Assembly (NCBI GenBank): GCA_021234155.1 | Contig: JAJEKV010000271.1 | Location: forward strand, 62,001 to 126,000 | Length of the DNA: 64,000 nt | Direction: 5' to 3' | Source: Isoetes taiwanensis | Lineage: Eukaryota > Streptophyta > Lycopodiopsida > Isoetales > Isoetaceae | Part shown: in pieces, positions 43,752 to 56,244 of the stretch | Layout of the letters: every line of letters begins with the position of its first letter | How positions within the stretch are numbered: the stretch's first letter is position 1 | Translations under genes and position numbers: made by a program | The notes under the pieces: model-generated | What the model was told of the DNA's origin: nothing | Database searches by the model: none | What the model saw: the letters and a program-made list of their open reading frames with translations, nothing else

Positions 43752-43935
43752 TGTTACAGGTGCTCCCAAGGGCATAGCCGGAATCGGGCCCTTGACGGAC
43801 GTCCATGAGCAGGGGATATTGTTGGTCGCAATTGCCGGGCAGTTGTGATTTAATGGCCATGTTGACTATAATCAGTCTATGGTGACGGAATGCGGGATAA
43901 GTGGTAATAATTGCTAGCGACGAATAATGGATCGC
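43752..43935 (+). repeat. Truncated 3' LTR of Ty3 element 1, copy A
   Basis: It starts TGTTACAG directly after the polypurine tract and is cut by the copia LTR at 43936. Confidence 0.6.
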
Positions 43936-44279
43936 TGATAGAACTAGTGCAAAACCAGCACAAACCCCGCAAGATCAACTCAAGAGATAGAATAGAAGAA
44001 CAAGAATAACTCTATTGAGAAAAGCAATATGAAATACAATCTCTACTTCTGAGCATTGCATAGTACATAACGTAAATCAATATATACAACCAGTGAGACT
44101 AAGAATAGTAGTCTACCGTTTAACCACCGTCCACTAATTATGGCAATCGATTTGTTTCAGGTTGTCACGACAAAAGTCGCTTTATTACATTTCAGCACCT
44201 TCTCAAAGACTGGTGCTAAGTTTGAACCCATTGCTTTTCAAAGATATTATGCTTAGTCAAAGATATTTATATTCCAACA
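43936..44279 (-). repeat. Copia 3' LTR, copy A
   Basis: The minus strand starts TGTTGGAATATAAATATC and ends TTCTATCA (344 bp), preceded by a purine-rich AAGGAGAG tract. These are typical copia LTR borders. Confidence 0.75.
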
Positions 44280-44390
44280 CTCTCCTTAAATGTTGCCGAC
44301 TAAGCGTAAGAAAATCGGTGAAACTAAGGTAATCCTTCTCCCTTCACCGGAATTTCTTCATTGCCCAAGCTCTCCTTCACATTGACGAAC

Positions 44391-45250
44391 TTAGATCCAA
44401 CTAATGGTTTGGTAAAGCCATCGAAAACCGATCCTATAGGAGCAATGAACAAGTTGAGAAGATCCCATTTGATACGCCACCGACAAACCACAAATGGGTG
44501 TCAAGGTGTTTTGTCTTTGGGTGGTACTTAGCATCCTTGGCAAGATAGATGGTACTTGTGTTGTCACATAATATAATGTGACGAGGATGGAGGTACCCGC
44601 ATCTGTCCACAAATGTTTAAGCCACAACAATTCCTCGTGATCCCAACACTGAAAGTGCTTTGAATTCGCCTCGGGCGGAAATGATTGACATCTTGGACCG
44701 CCTTTTGGACAACCATGTCGCGAAAGACGTTAGGCCCTATGAATGTGACCATCCCCTCGTTATGAACCTCCCGCTATCATGACAATTAGCATGATCTGCA
44801 TCAACAAAGACTTTCAGCTGGAAATCAGAGGACCTCTCGATAAAAGAGACCTTCCCTGCGGAAGTCCCTTCGATATGCCAAAGATCTTTTTAGCAGACCT
44901 TCTAGTGCTTCACCTGGATTGCTCATGAATGCTTAGCACTCCCACAACAAAAGAGATATCGTGTCTAGTGATGAGAGATATATCAACGCGCCCTACCAAG
45001 CTTCGAGAGTGTGGATCACACTCCCCTCACCATCTAAATCAAGCTCAAGCCCTTACCGAATCAAAAGGACTTGCCACGACCTTGCAATCTTGCATAACGA
45101 CACTGCCAGAACATTTCTTTTGATATATTTTGCCGAGAAAGATAGATGCCATCCGAAAGTGCTGCCCACACTTCTACACCTAAACAAGAATGCATAAGGC
45201 CAAGGTCACCATCTCGGAAGGATCTAAGATAATTGCAACTTCAATGTAGA
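44391..45250 (-). pseudogene. Copia RNase H and RT C-terminal half, copy A
   Basis: Frames read FIGPNVF, RNCCGLNICGQ and YYVTTQVPSILPRML; the cleaner copy B shows ILCDNTSTIYLAKDAKYHPK, the copia RNase H. Right of about 44935 the minus strand reads the ALIYL..TRHDISF region at the end of RT. Many single-base breaks. Confidence 0.72.
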
Positions 45251-45539
45251 AATCAGCACATCAAGATTCAGGGCACAGGATGATCCCAAACTCGCCAGCC
45301 TCTATAGTCCATGAGCAGGTTGGTTTCTAAGGGGAGTCCAAAGACACATGAAGGTACTATTTGCACCGATCCAAAGACTAGCATAAAGACCTATTGTAGC
45401 ACCACCCGCTATACCTCCCCGTTGTTGATCATAGGAGATCAAGACGCCTTAAGGAGAAACAAATTGCTGCGCGTAACCGGTTCGCACCTGTTGTACAATT
45501 TGTTGAACCTAGGAGATCAAGACAGCGATGGAGAAACAG

Positions 45540-46200
45540 GAGAAGTCTAATGGATCATGTAACCTTGTTTTAATGGCAAAAGGTTCAGGATCATGTTGAT
45601 CCCACACCTTTCATGAAGCATCTAGTGATCCGCAAGTGGCAAAAGATGCAATGGAAGAAGAATACTCTCAATTGTCGGGCAAGGCACATGGGAATTGGTT
45701 GAACTTCCACCCGATAAGCAAGTTGTTGTTGTAAAATGGGTGTTTAAAACCAAATTTCATGCCGATGGGACAGCTGTCAAAGCAATAAAGCTAGATTTGT
45801 AGCCAAGGGTTTTGTGCAGAAAAAGGCTTAGATTATGATGAAGTCTTTGCTCCAGAAGCGTAATGTCCACTATTAGATCGCTTATAGCCGTTGCTGCGAT
45901 GAAAGGTTGGTTAATGTTTTCAAATGGACATTAAGTCACGCTTTTTTGAATGGTGATTTGGAGGAAGAGGTCTATATGACTCAACCTCCGTGATTTGTTG
46001 TTCAAGGGAAGGAGCGCTAGTTTGTCATTTGAAGAAAAGCATTTATGGCTTGAAGCAGCTCCAAGATGTTGGCATACAAAAAATTAATGCTTTCTTTCTT
46101 GAGCGGGGGTTCAGTAGAAGTGCAGCACTTTAATCTTTATTACAAATCACATGAAGGTTTAATGTGCATTGTGGTTTTGTATGGATTTGATCATCTGGAG
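45540..46200 (+). pseudogene. Copia RT N-terminal half, inverted, copy A
   Basis: The plus strand encodes ELPADKQVVGCKWVFKTKFH (better seen in copy B at 58200), then LEEEVYMTQPP and KSIYGLKQ, the copia RT fingers and palm. It is on the strand opposite to the remaining copia domains, so the segment was inverted in place. Confidence 0.78.
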
Positions 46201-46204
46201 AAAC

Positions 46205-47490
46205 CACTAGAGAGGGAGAGAAAGGTCTACCAGCAGCTGCTATCAGATCTCCAACATCCAAGCTGCTGTCATTGTGAACTGCAGGAGAATCACTTGAAGA
46301 GATACCATCATACACAGCATCTTCAACGAACTGAACTGACCTGCTTACAATAACCCGCTTGTTGGAAGGATCGCATCTGACTTGTAACCTTTTCGATTTT
46401 CCGGGATACCCAATGAATATGGCTTTGACAACCCTAGGTATGGAAGCATAAGCCAAGCATCCAAACAACCTCAAATGAGACAACCTGGTTTCATTCTCCA
46501 AAACGCTTCATAAGGAGTCACATCCTGGACTGCCTTAGTAGGCGACCTATTTGCCAAATATGCTGATGTCACTACTGCCTCTCCCCAAAAGATTCAGTGC
46601 TTGCTTGTGACTCATCATAGATCTTGCCAAATCAAGTAAAGATCTATTCCTCCTTTCAGCTACACCATTTTATGGATGAGCATAAGGAATGATTAACCGC
46701 TCTTTCAATACCTTCTTCCATGAGAAACTCATCAAAGGCATTAGAAACATATTCACCTCCATTGTCACTTTCAACTTTTTTATTACTAACCCTCGCGCTT
46801 TTCGATGACCGCTTGAAGGCCTTGAACTGCTAAGCACCTCATATTTGTAAAGGCAAAGTATACACCCAAGTGTACCTACTGAAATCATCAATCGAGGGTC
46901 AAGAAATATCTCTTTCCACCTAGTGAAACATCAGGCATATAGCACAAATCGTAATGCAGCAGCCTCAAGAGGTTGAGTTGTTCGATGAATAGCCCGGGTC
47001 GTGGAAAAGTCGTTGAGGTCCGGAGATGGCATGCAAAGACACTCAAGCTTGACACATTTCAGAAAGGAAATAATTCAGAAACCATCTTGTTCTTGTACAA
47101 AGCATGTACAATGCCTCCAACATGACCAAAACGAAAGCATGCCACGTGATGCTCGCTAGCCAAATCAGCACATAGAAGACTATGTTCAGTCTTATGAATG
47201 AACCATTAAAGACATATACAAGCCATTCTGCAAATGGCGCCCATCGCTTCATGAACTCAGCAGACTTTTCAAGTCAATGCCTTCAAGTGGATTCCTGCCT
47301 GCCAGATAGGCTTTGCCATTTTCGAACAATGTGATGGTTTGTTTTATCAAATTCAAGAGCGCATATGATATTAGACTGTAATCCGGGAGCAAACATGACA
47401 TTCCCTCACCTTACTAACTACATCACGCCCATGCAATTGAAAAGCTACAATCCTTCCCCTGTGATAGGAAGAGAATATCCATCACCCATC
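46205..47490 (-). pseudogene. Copia integrase, copy A
   Basis: The minus strand encodes NGVAERRNRSLLDLARSMMS (integrase third acidic region, about 46600), RLSHLRLFGCLAYASIP and AIFIGYPGKSKR (C-terminal integrase), with the GPre-integrase zinc region further right. Frames break repeatedly. The left end joins the inverted RT segment near 46205. Confidence 0.77.
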
Positions 47491-47689
47491 GGGGGCACAT
47501 GATGCATAATCGCCTCTTATGTCACAATAAACCGCCACCGCCATGGCCGACCTCGACCGGGACGATCTCGAAGTCTTCACCACCTGTTGACGAGGAGGCC
47601 CACGAAAGTACATTCACTGCATGCCCTCATATTTTTGCAGTTATTGAAACCGCACGCCGAAAAGTCACCGCTATTTCCGCTTATAGGCC

Positions 47690-48840
47690 GTAGGCAAGAA
47701 ACTTTTGTTATTCTTATGGATACGAGTAGTACCCATAATTTTGCTTCTCCTTATCGGCCTGTGTCTTGAAACTTGAGACCTTGAGATCCGTATCGAGACC
47801 GCTGATCTTAGCGATTGGTAAGATCGCATATACACATGGCCGCCGTGATTAACCTCAATATGCGCTTCCAGCGCATCTTGCATTAGGTGCCGAAAGCTAA
47901 TGGACATTGGCAAATATGATCTTATTGTCTAAGATGGAATTTTGGCCTCTCGCTAAAGAAGCCAATATAGATCATGAAACGGGGAAGTGACTTTCAACGC
48001 AGCCTAATGGAGCCCGAAAGTAACTATTAAAGGTGATCCATTAAACCCAATTATGCAGTCCATGTCTATCGTGCGCTTAGATAAGGCTATACGCAAGGAT
48101 AAGATACTTTATGCATCGACTTGCCTCGTTGAGTCGTGGATGCAAAATGTATGAAGTAGTGGATGCATTGCCATAAAACATTGCTAGTCTTCCGAGAATT
48201 TAAGGATCTTTTCCGGATGAGATCCGTAAACTTCCTCCTTCGTGAGGGGTGGAATGTGAAATAGCTTTTGAGCCGGGTACTAAGCCTACCAAGAAGGCTT
48301 CATACCGCATGAGTCCTCCCGAAGTTGGTCGAGCTTAAGAAGCAACTCAGAGCTATTGAACCTAGGCTTCATCTCGCCTAGTGTTTCACCTTTTAGTGTC
48401 CTATTCTTTTTGTTAAGAAAATGGATGGCTCCATGAGAATGTGCATTGACTATAGATTACTCAACAAGCATACGATCAAGAATCGCCATGCTTTACCTAG
48501 ATGTATGATCTTATGGACCAATTGCAAAAGGGGCCAAATACTTCTCAAAGATTGACTTACGCCTCCGTATCATCAGATAAGAATTAAAGAGGAAGACATC
48601 CATAACCGCCCGAACTAGATACGGGCATTAGAATTCTGATTATGCCTTTTGGTTTAACTAATGCCCCGCAACTTTTGGCGCGGATTGATGAATGATGTTT
48701 TCCGAGAATACTTGGATGATTGTATTGTTATTTTCTTTGACGACATTCTCATCTACAGTAAAACCCTTCAGGAGCATGAGAGGCATCTTCGGATGGCCTT
48801 ACGTAAAACGAAGGCCACCAGGCTCTTTGCAAAGTTCTCC
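47690..48840 (+). pseudogene. Protease and RT of chromovirus element 2, copy A
   Basis: A protease-like FVILMDTSSTHNF (Ser in place of the usual Gly after D-S/T) is at about 47700. RT fragments follow: [12 protein letters not shown] region (about 48420), then LMNDVFREYLDDCIVIFFDD and ILIYSKTLQEHERHL (48680-48790), with FFDD as the catalytic motif. Copy B (60773-61470) preserves the same domain with few breaks, and the differences are mostly at CAG/CTG sites. Confidence 0.8.
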
Positions 48841-48863
48841 AAGTAAAATTTGCCACACCAAAG

Positions 48864-49268
48864 GTGGATTATTTGGGACATGTGATTTCGGCCGAGGGCA
48901 TTGCCACAGATCCAGCAAAAATAGAGGCAGTCAAGGATTGGCCCATTCCAGGTAATGTTTCAGAGGTCCGGAGTTTTTTGGGATTGGCAGGATATTACCG
49001 GAAGTTTGTCAAGGATCTTGCCAAGATTGCAGCGCCTCTCACTGACCTTACAAAGCATGAGAAAGTCAAGGATTGGCTTGAACACTGGAAGGCAAAGGTC
49101 CAGGTAAGTTTTCAGAAACTTAAGGATGCCTTGACTTCAGCACCAGTCCTCACATTGCCAGACCCCGAGAAAGATAAGTTAGTAGCAACAGATGCTAGTA
49201 AAATTGCTACTGGAGGAGTTCTAATGCGTGAGGGGAGGGTTATTGGCGTGATGATTCTAAGAAGATGA
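48864..49268 (+). CDS. RT connection/RNase H of chromovirus element 2, copy A
   Basis: A clean 134-codon frame reads MDYLGHVISAEGIATDPAKI, VRSFLGLAGYYRKFVKDLAK and LVATDASKIATGGVL, the end of RT and the start of RNase H. Here copy A is intact while copy B (61560-61790) is broken at the corresponding CTG/CAG sites. Confidence 0.85.
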   Translation: MDYLGHVISAEGIATDPAKIEAVKDWPIPGNVSEVRSFLGLAGYYRKFVKDLAKIAAPLTDLTKHEKVKDWLEHWKAKVQVSFQKLKDALTSAPVLTLPDPEKDKLVATDASKIATGGVLMREGRVIGVMILRR

Positions 49269-49269
49269 A

Positions 49270-51070
49270 TGAAACCAACAAATTATATTCCTACCCATGA
49301 TCGTGAATTGTTAGTAAATTGTAATGCTTTTGGCGATATGGAGACACTACCTTCTTGGTAGGAGATTCCAAACCGGATACGGATCACCAGAGTCTCCGCT
49401 ATCTTCTACCCAGCCAAATCTCAATCTCCGGTCACGAGAAGATGGATGGAGTTTTGAAGAGTATGATTTTGAGATTATGTATAAGCTTGGATAAGCACAA
49501 TGTGGTTGCGTGATGCTTTGTCACGCCATCCTTTGGTAACCCCAACCCATTGTAATGCGATTTCCACGCCACCCGAGTTCGAAAACAATAGCAGACCTTG
49601 GCCACGATCCGTAATTCCATGAAGTATGGAACAGTTTGGCCAAGGAGGCACGGACAGATAAGGAGCGTGAGGTTTTCCGCTCGTATAAGAAGGAGGGCAA
49701 ATTGCTATATTACAAAGATAAGTTGTGTGTACCCGAGACTTCAGGAGTACGTAAGCTTATTCTCCATGACACACACAATATTCTATAGCCGACATGCGGT
49801 GTTTCATGAAGACCTACTTTAAGATTCGCTCTAGCTATTATTGGCCGTGTATGAAGAAGGACATTGCCAGATACATTAAGCAATGTCAAGTGTGTCAGGA
49901 AACCAAGGTTGAGCAATTAAGGATTCCAGGAGAATTACAACCTTTGGATGTGCCCAACGCCAAATGGGAAGTGATAACCATGGATTTCATTGTGGGCCTT
50001 CCGCACCCTCCGTGGATATGATGCCTTAATGGTAGTGGTCGAGTTGTCGAAGATGGCTCATTTCTTGCCATGTCGCACGACCTGATTACGACCTTGGACA
50101 CAGCTTTTTGCTCATTTGCAAAGGAAATCTTCCGATTACGGGATGCCACAAGTGATGCGGTATCCCATGGGATCCCAAGTTTGTAAAGTGCATTCTGGAA
50201 AGATTTCTTTGCCACCATCCAGACCAAGCTTACTATGAGTACAAAGATATCATCCCTCATCGGATGGACAAAACAGAGCGCACCAACCGCATTATAGAGG
50301 ATATGTTGCGGTTATGTGGAGTAAAGCAATCCCCGGTGCAATGACTATATTTATTTAGTAGAGTGTGCCTATAACAAAGATGAACAGAGTCTTCTAGAAT
50401 GTCTCCTTCACGATAAATTATGATTATCAATGCCTTACTCCGGACACATGGCATAATCCGTTTCTAAAGTGGAGGTTTCTCAACAAACCTCTTGCAAATG
50501 CAAGCTTTGGTTGAGGAAGTTCGTGATTATTTATTAGGCGACGCTAGTCATTGAAAAAGTGTGGCTGATAAGCACAGGACCACACGCGTATTCCAAGTGG
50601 GCGATCAGTTTGGCTCAAAATTAAAGGTTAAGCAAGCCAAAGCTTAAGATTGGTAACTGCAAGAAACTTCGCACCCAGATGGGCTGGGCGTTCAAGATCA
50701 TTGAGCGGTTGGGAACAAAAGCATATCGGTTGGATTTGCCACCCGCTTGAAGATCCACAAGGTCTTTTCATGTGAGTCTTCTGAAGCCCAAACATACTCC
50801 AGATCCAGAGGAGATCTTGGATACACCCACCCTCCTTGAAATGACGGAAGAGCATCTAGAGATAGTGCCCAAGCTCTTCTTGATCGGCCTATAAGGCACG
50901 AAAGGACTCAAATGCTACCATATTTGGTCAAGTGGAAACACTTGGCAACCGAGGATGCTAACGTGGGTGATGAAGATAGACCTTGAAAAGCACTATCCGG
51001 ACTTCATCGGGGAATCTCAAAGCCGCAACATCAGCGATGTCATCAACCCGCTTACCGTGCCAGAAGCTTA
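49270..51070 (+). pseudogene. RNase H end, integrase and chromodomain of element 2, copy A
   Basis: Fragments read NYIPTHDRELL (RNase H), SYYWPCMKKDIARYIKQCQV (HHCC zinc region, 49830-49900), EVITMDFIVGLP (first catalytic Asp, about 49980), then broken core pieces. C-terminal pieces include a chromodomain (MLPYLVKWKHLATED, about 50920-50970). Frequent single-base breaks. Confidence 0.78.
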
Positions 51071-51744
51071 GAAGGCTTGATTCGCATGGATCATGATCAG
51101 AAAGGTAGGGTGTAGATGCATAAATGAAATAAAAGTAGTTACCGATGATGAGATCACCGTGTTCTCTGGGGCGTGGTGTATTGTCAATGTCAAGATGACC
51201 CGCGGATCGCTTGAAAGCATGTAGTTGATAGGCCGCGTTTCATCCTACGGCTATATGGAAACTTGACCATTCCTTATGCCGCAAATGAATTCAACGAACC
51301 CACGCATGATAGATTCCTTATAGATAGGGTTTTCTTTTTATTTTCTTATAGGGGTGGTCCTTCAACCACAACTTAATTACTATCTATATATACTGATGTA
51401 TTGACATGTGCAGCTGAGCTGTGATGCATTGACTGCCCATGTATAGAGGGTTCTTGATGGCCCAAACTTCCGTTGTGTTGCTTTTCAAGAATTTGATGTT
51501 ACTTGTGTGATGTTTGCTATTGGACTCCGTCCTTGAAACTTTTATTGTCATAATCATGTGAAATGCACGTTGGTGCTTAAACAGATTATATGTTTTTTAA
51601 ACTTAATTTCTTTTACCTTCGGGGAATAAGAAATTATTCTCATATTTTTTCTCATATAACTTACTATATTTTATATTACCAAGATGTTAGTCATGTTCTA
51701 ATCTAACCCCAATGCTTGAGGGCGGATTATTTCTAAGGGGAGAA
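51071..51744 (+). other. 3' UTR and polypurine tract of chromovirus element 2, copy A
   Basis: Non-coding apart from a small conserved frame after the chromodomain (better in copy B at 63625-63822). Ends with the purine tract directly before the LTR. Confidence 0.6.
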
Positions 51745-52000
51745 TGTGACGTTCCACGTGTATTTATATATTATGGTAACGATAAATATACCGACAAATC
51801 CGCGAGGCTATCATGGCTATAAATATAATGCCATCATGGGGGGGTATGTAGACTAACCCAAAGGGTTAATTTAGCTATGCTAAATTAATAAGGGTTTAAT
51901 TAAAGGTTAATTACCTATAATTAAGGGATAATTATCTAATTAACTTAATTAAGCTTAATTAAGTTAGGCTAATTAATTAATTAGGAAGAGGACACCGGTA
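51745..52000 (+). repeat. Truncated 3' LTR of element 2, copy A
   Basis: Starts TGTGACGTTCCACG and contains the TTAATTA-rich stretch. It is the reverse-strand match of 37660-37887; similarity ends at GAGGACACC. Confidence 0.82.
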
Positions 52001-52715
52001 CAAAGACCGGGTGCTCATAAAGTACGAAGATGCTCAACAATATTTGATCATGCTTTGGAAAATGCCTTAAAAATCTCTCTGTCCACGAAAATCCCTCCAA
52101 TTTAGCAAATATGAAAAAGGAAAACCTTTGTTCAAATCTAGCATTGCCTAAGCCGCCTTCAGTGTAATCGAAATCAAAACTTGGCCTACCTGTGGTACTA
52201 CCCATTCATGTGAATCCAAATAAAGCCGGGATCAGAAGTATTATTATGATCACTATCTCGTGCCTCAATCGCAAGAATTCAATTTGGAATACATGATGTG
52301 ACTAGTGTGGCAAAATTCGGCGTGTTTGTAAAGCCAATATGCTTTTATGGTATGACTAGAAAAATGCCTCTGTTCTTTGGGCTTTTCCTCGGGCATAAGT
52401 AAAAAGTAAATATAAATATTAGATTTAACTTAAAATATCTATAGGCAAAAGTATTTTATGGTCTTGAAGGCACTTCGTGAGTCTAGAGGAACAGAAAGAA
52501 TCCATAAGATACTCAGTTGGAAGAGGGTCAAGTTAGTTGCGTGTTAAAACTAATGCAAAAACTAAAGCATGGTTTTGACCATTCCATACAATGTGGGCAA
52601 ATAATAGAAGACACTTTTAAGATGATTATATAAACTCGGCGTTGGCAAAGGCACACAATTCTCACATTGAAGGCATTCTTCCACTTTCTAAAGTATAAAT
52701 TGAACATTATGTTTC
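52001..52715. other. Spacer between the two composite blocks
   Basis: About 715 bp not matched elsewhere in the window. A 74-codon minus frame (52205-51981, MGSTTGRPSFDFDYTEGGLG) looks somewhat protein-like but is unrecognised. The right edge is where similarity to the 40213 protease region begins. Confidence 0.5.
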
Positions 52716-54425
52716 TTGTTGATTCCCCGGAAGCACTCATAACTTTATTTCTCAAGAGATCTAGCATATGATCTAGGGCTAGAATTGAATGAGATGGTCT
52801 CCGTGATATGATTGAGTCCGAGGTAAATTTGGAACACAAAGGTCACAAAATGAGAGCAGAAGCGGGGGTGTTTGCTTGGAGTTGTTGGACAAAGAATCAC
52901 GGGTTGTAACATCTATGTCCATAGATTTAGACATCGCTTCGATTAAAAGCGATATGATGTCATTCTAGGCATGAAATGGTTACGAAAGATGTTGAGCCAC
53001 AAATTCTTCCGCCATAAAAAGTTTTCAAAGTTAATACAAATGTTTTTTCTTTGATGTACTTGAGAAAAGATGATTTGATTATCAAATCGTGTAACTCGTT
53101 GGTGGTTAACACCGGAGTAAACTCTGAGGTAGACCAAAGACTAAAGGATCTTTTGCATACAACCGGGGATGTCTTTCCGGAAGAGTTTACGAGGGACTAC
53201 CACCCTCAGCCCGGGGTGTCGAAAGCACCTAAATTGAGCTGGAACAGGGGTCAAGCCCATGGCACGCAGTGCTCCCTACAGAATTAAGTCCTCTAGAACT
53301 TGAAGAGGTTAAAAGCAAGTGAAAGAATTATTAAGCAAAGGTTTTGTACAACCCAGTAAAATCACCTTTGCGAGTCCCGTGTGCTCATTAAGAAAAAAGA
53401 CGGTGCATTCATGCGGATGTGCATCAACCACGGGCTTAATAAAGCAAATGTAAAGGATGATATCCTTTACCCCGGTCGATGATATTCTCGGATCATCTTG
53501 GGGGTTTAATTTGGTTCACCAAGATAGACCTCCAAAAGTGGATATCATTAAGATCGGGGGGGGGATCTAACCTAAAATCGCATTCTTAACTCATCAAGGA
53601 CATTATGAGTTTCCGGTTATCTTTGTTTGGGGCTTACAAATGCTCTTGCAACATTTATCGATTAATGAATCGTATTCTCTCGAGCATTTGGACAAGTCTC
53701 AGAGGTCTTTTTAGATGATATTCTCATCTACTCACAAACTATTGAGGAACATTTTGCTCACTTGAGCAAGTTCTTCAATTTTACAAGAACACAAATTCTA
53801 TGTAAAATCTCCAAATGCCATTTCTTTAGACAACTGGGGTGGCTTATTTGGGGGCACATTCTTTCCCGGGCGAAAGTGTGTCACCCGATCCCTCCCATTA
53901 CCCAAATTCTCTAAAGTTATTGTTTCCTCCTCCACCGATCTTTTTGAAAAAGATCATTTTTTTGTGTGGGGAGAGAGCAACAAGAGGCGCTTTGTCGATT
54001 AAGGACTTGCTAGTAAGCAATCCGGTGTTAAATGTAATGCGATTTTGAATCGGGCATTCGAGGTCTATACCGATGCTTGCGGCAAGCGTTGCTAAAGGAT
54101 TGATGCGAGACCACGCGTGGCTTATGAAGGCCTAAACTAAGTCCCGTGGAAGAGCAAGAGGGTTTGCATTTCTATAAGGGAAGGATTATGTTCCTTCAAG
54201 CGGGGACCTTGGGAGTCAATTCTACATGAGCACCATGACACTCCACAAGTCGGGCATGGAGGTGAATGGAAGACGATGAGTTGGTAAAGAGGTTCTACCA
54301 TCGCCGAGTTGCAAGATCAAGTCAAGGACTTGGTAAGTCAACCGCTGTGTGTGGCGGTGAAGGTGGATCATGGGAAACTCCGGATTGTTATAGCCCTCCC
54401 TATACCAAATGAACGCTGAAAAAGC
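52716..54425 (+). pseudogene. Protease, RT and RNase H of Ty3 element 1, copy B
   Basis: The same domains as 40213-41900 are present, but in short pieces: KDDLIIKSCNSLVVNTGVNS (53060), then RT fragments including the DDILIYS region at about 53715. Indels are clustered at positions where copy A has CTG or CAG, for example CTGCAG at 40249 versus CTCAAGAG at 52752. Confidence 0.75.
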
Positions 54426-54571
54426 GTGAGTATGGACTTTATAGTCGCATTACCTAGAACTGCTAGGCAACATACACAAAGTTTGGTAGTAGTGGATCGG
54501 CTAACCAAGTATGCTAAGTTTATAGCATTAAAAAGGGAGGCTACGGTACATGACGTAGCAGTTGCCGATAT
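54426..54571 (+). pseudogene. Integrase N-terminal core of Ty3 element 1, copy B
   Basis: Reads MSMDFIVALPRTARQHTQSL and VVDRLTKYAKFIALKREAT, the integrase core with its first Asp, until the MITE insertion at 54572. Confidence 0.82.
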
Positions 54572-55325
54572 CACTACTGCGCACATAGTTTTTGCGACGC
54601 CGTTTCACGCCTTTAGCGACGAACAAAGGACATCAAACGCCGCATGCACATGCTTTTAATAACGCCCCGCCGGCCGCAAATGACGCCATTGGTGGATTCG
54701 CCGCAAATACGACGCCACGCGTTGCATAAAGCGACGTCACGTCGCACGTGCAATGTATTAGCGACGTCATGGACGTCTCAAATATGTACAAAATATGTCC
54801 TTATGACGTTTTACAGACGTCGCTCATATGTTGCTAAGACGTACATATATGTGCGCCCAAAATGTTTTTTCGTGAACTTGAACCCCTAACCTCTGGCTAA
54901 CAAACCTGAGGCCTTACCAACATCTCAATAACTCATATTTGTATTTATTCTATGTTTATTCTTTAAGTCGCAATGAGATGTTGCAATTGTGACATTTCAC
55001 GCTGTAATGACGCGTTGGACTTCTGGCGACGCGGATACCACGCTAGTGTGACGTGGCACGTAGTAGGCCATTGCGACGTCTAGCCAGACGTTCCAACTGT
55101 GACGTCTGACGCTCTACCTGCGACGTTTTTTGAATTTTGTGCAACGTCATAGGAACGTACCCGATTTTTGCCATTGCAACGTCTGATTAGACGTTCCAAC
55201 TGCGACGTGGTACGTTCTATTTGCGACGTCGTTTAAATTTTGTGCGACGTCATGGGAACGAGACGCGATTTTGCGACGACGAAGGCTTTTCATATCGCCG
55301 CCAAACAACCCATCCTCTAGTAGTG
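54572..55325. mobile_element. CACTA-like MITE in integrase, copy B
   Basis: Ends CACTACTGCG and CACTACTAGAGG (opposite strand), TAT duplications at 54569-54571 and 55326-55328. Same GCGACGTC-rich body and tRNA-like centre as 42068-42831. The integrase reads through when the insertion and one TAT are ignored. Confidence 0.83.
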
Positions 55326-56244
55326 TATGCAATACATATTTCCAACCTTCGGACTTCCCTTGTCCATTGTAAGTGATCGGGACACTAAGTTCACGGGTCA
55401 CTTCTGGAGAGATCTCATGAAAGGATTGAGGATCCGGTTATACATGAGTAGTGGAACAGACGGACAGGCAAACTGAGTGCATAAACATGATCCTAGAGGA
55501 TACGTTGCGAAGTTTTGTCCACGAGAAGCAGTCTAGGTGGGAAGATTATTTACCCTATCTAGAGTTCGCTTATAATAATAGCCATCATACGGGAATTCGG
55601 ATGACTCCCTTTGTGGCTATGATGGGCCAAAATCCAAGGGCTTATTCAGATGTACATAAGTACCTCCGAACTGAAGTTCCAGTACACATGCTCCATGATA
55701 TGGATGCAATCCTGCGGCAATGCAAGCAAGCTTTACTTTTTAAAGCTCTAACCAAAGATAGACATGATATCTCTTATGCGTAAGGTGATTATGTTTTCAC
55801 GGGTTGTTTATCCTTCGACACTAAGAATGAACACTTTACGGCCTTTTAACTAAGGGTCGGGGTGCCCAAACTTACTCATGCGGTATGCTGGACCTTTAGG
55901 ATTACTAAAAGGATCGAGGGAAACAACAGACGAAGTTGAACTTACCACAGAAGTAGGGATCCATCCCTGTTTTATGTAAGTCGCCTACAAAGGGCTATAT
56001 TTTGGATACCACTAATGTGGTTAGTCCTTAAAATACCGACATTGTCTTAAACTCCTTCTCAGAACGGTAACGCCTTTTGGATAAAAGAGTTCGGAGCCTG
56101 CTATAATAGAGATTTGGTAGAACATCCTGGTTAAGGGCGTGACCGAGTCTCTTGAGGATGCCACCGGGAGGACGAGGAATTTGTGCGCCAGTTCCCTCAT
56201 CTAAAGGATCAACCTTGAGGGCAAGGTCCAAAAGGAGGGGAGGA
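55326..56244 (+). pseudogene. Integrase core and C-terminal region of Ty3 element 1, copy B
   Basis: A clean frame at 55451-55783 reads FVHEKQSRWEDYLPYLEFAY, NNSHHTGIRMTPFVAMMGQN and VPVHMLHDMDAILRQCKQAL, the second half of the integrase core and its C-terminal helix. The following GDYVF..FRITKRI region is in broken frames. A purine tract, CCAAAAGGAGGGGAGGAA, ends at 56244. Confidence 0.82.

Larger units (their letters stand above)
38213..43935 (+). mobile_element. Ty3/gypsy element 1, copy A
   Basis: The PBS (38213-38225) is followed by gag with CCHC knuckle, protease, RT, RNase H and integrase in Ty3 order, ending at a polypurine tract (43735-43751) and the start of the 3' LTR at 43752 (TGTTACAG). 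A copia LTR begins at 43936 and cuts the 3' LTR after about 184 bp. A 764-bp CACTA-like element interrupts the integrase. The gag and RT parts up to about 41.4 kb are quite clean; beyond that frames break often, largely at CAG/CTG sites. Confidence 0.85.
43936..47490 (-). mobile_element. Ty1/copia element with internal inversion, copy A
   Basis: On the minus strand the order from right to left is integrase (about 47380-46210), RT second half and RNase H (about 45250-44391), then the LTR (44279-43936). The first half of the RT (about 45540-46200) instead reads on the plus strand. The 5' part (gag, protease and 5' LTR) is missing; the element joins chromovirus element 2 at about 47490. Copy B (56430-60010) has the same arrangement. 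Confidence 0.83.
47500..52000 (+). mobile_element. Ty3/gypsy chromovirus (element 2), copy A
   Basis: It lacks gag; it begins around the protease and continues RT, RNase H, integrase and a C-terminal chromodomain, then a 3' UTR, a purine tract CTAAGGGGAGAA (51733-51744) and a 3' LTR start at 51745 (TGTGACGTTCCACG). The LTR matches the first part of the 36324-37887 LTR and breaks off at about 52000. Chromodomain integrases direct insertion toward heterochromatin. Confidence 0.83.
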
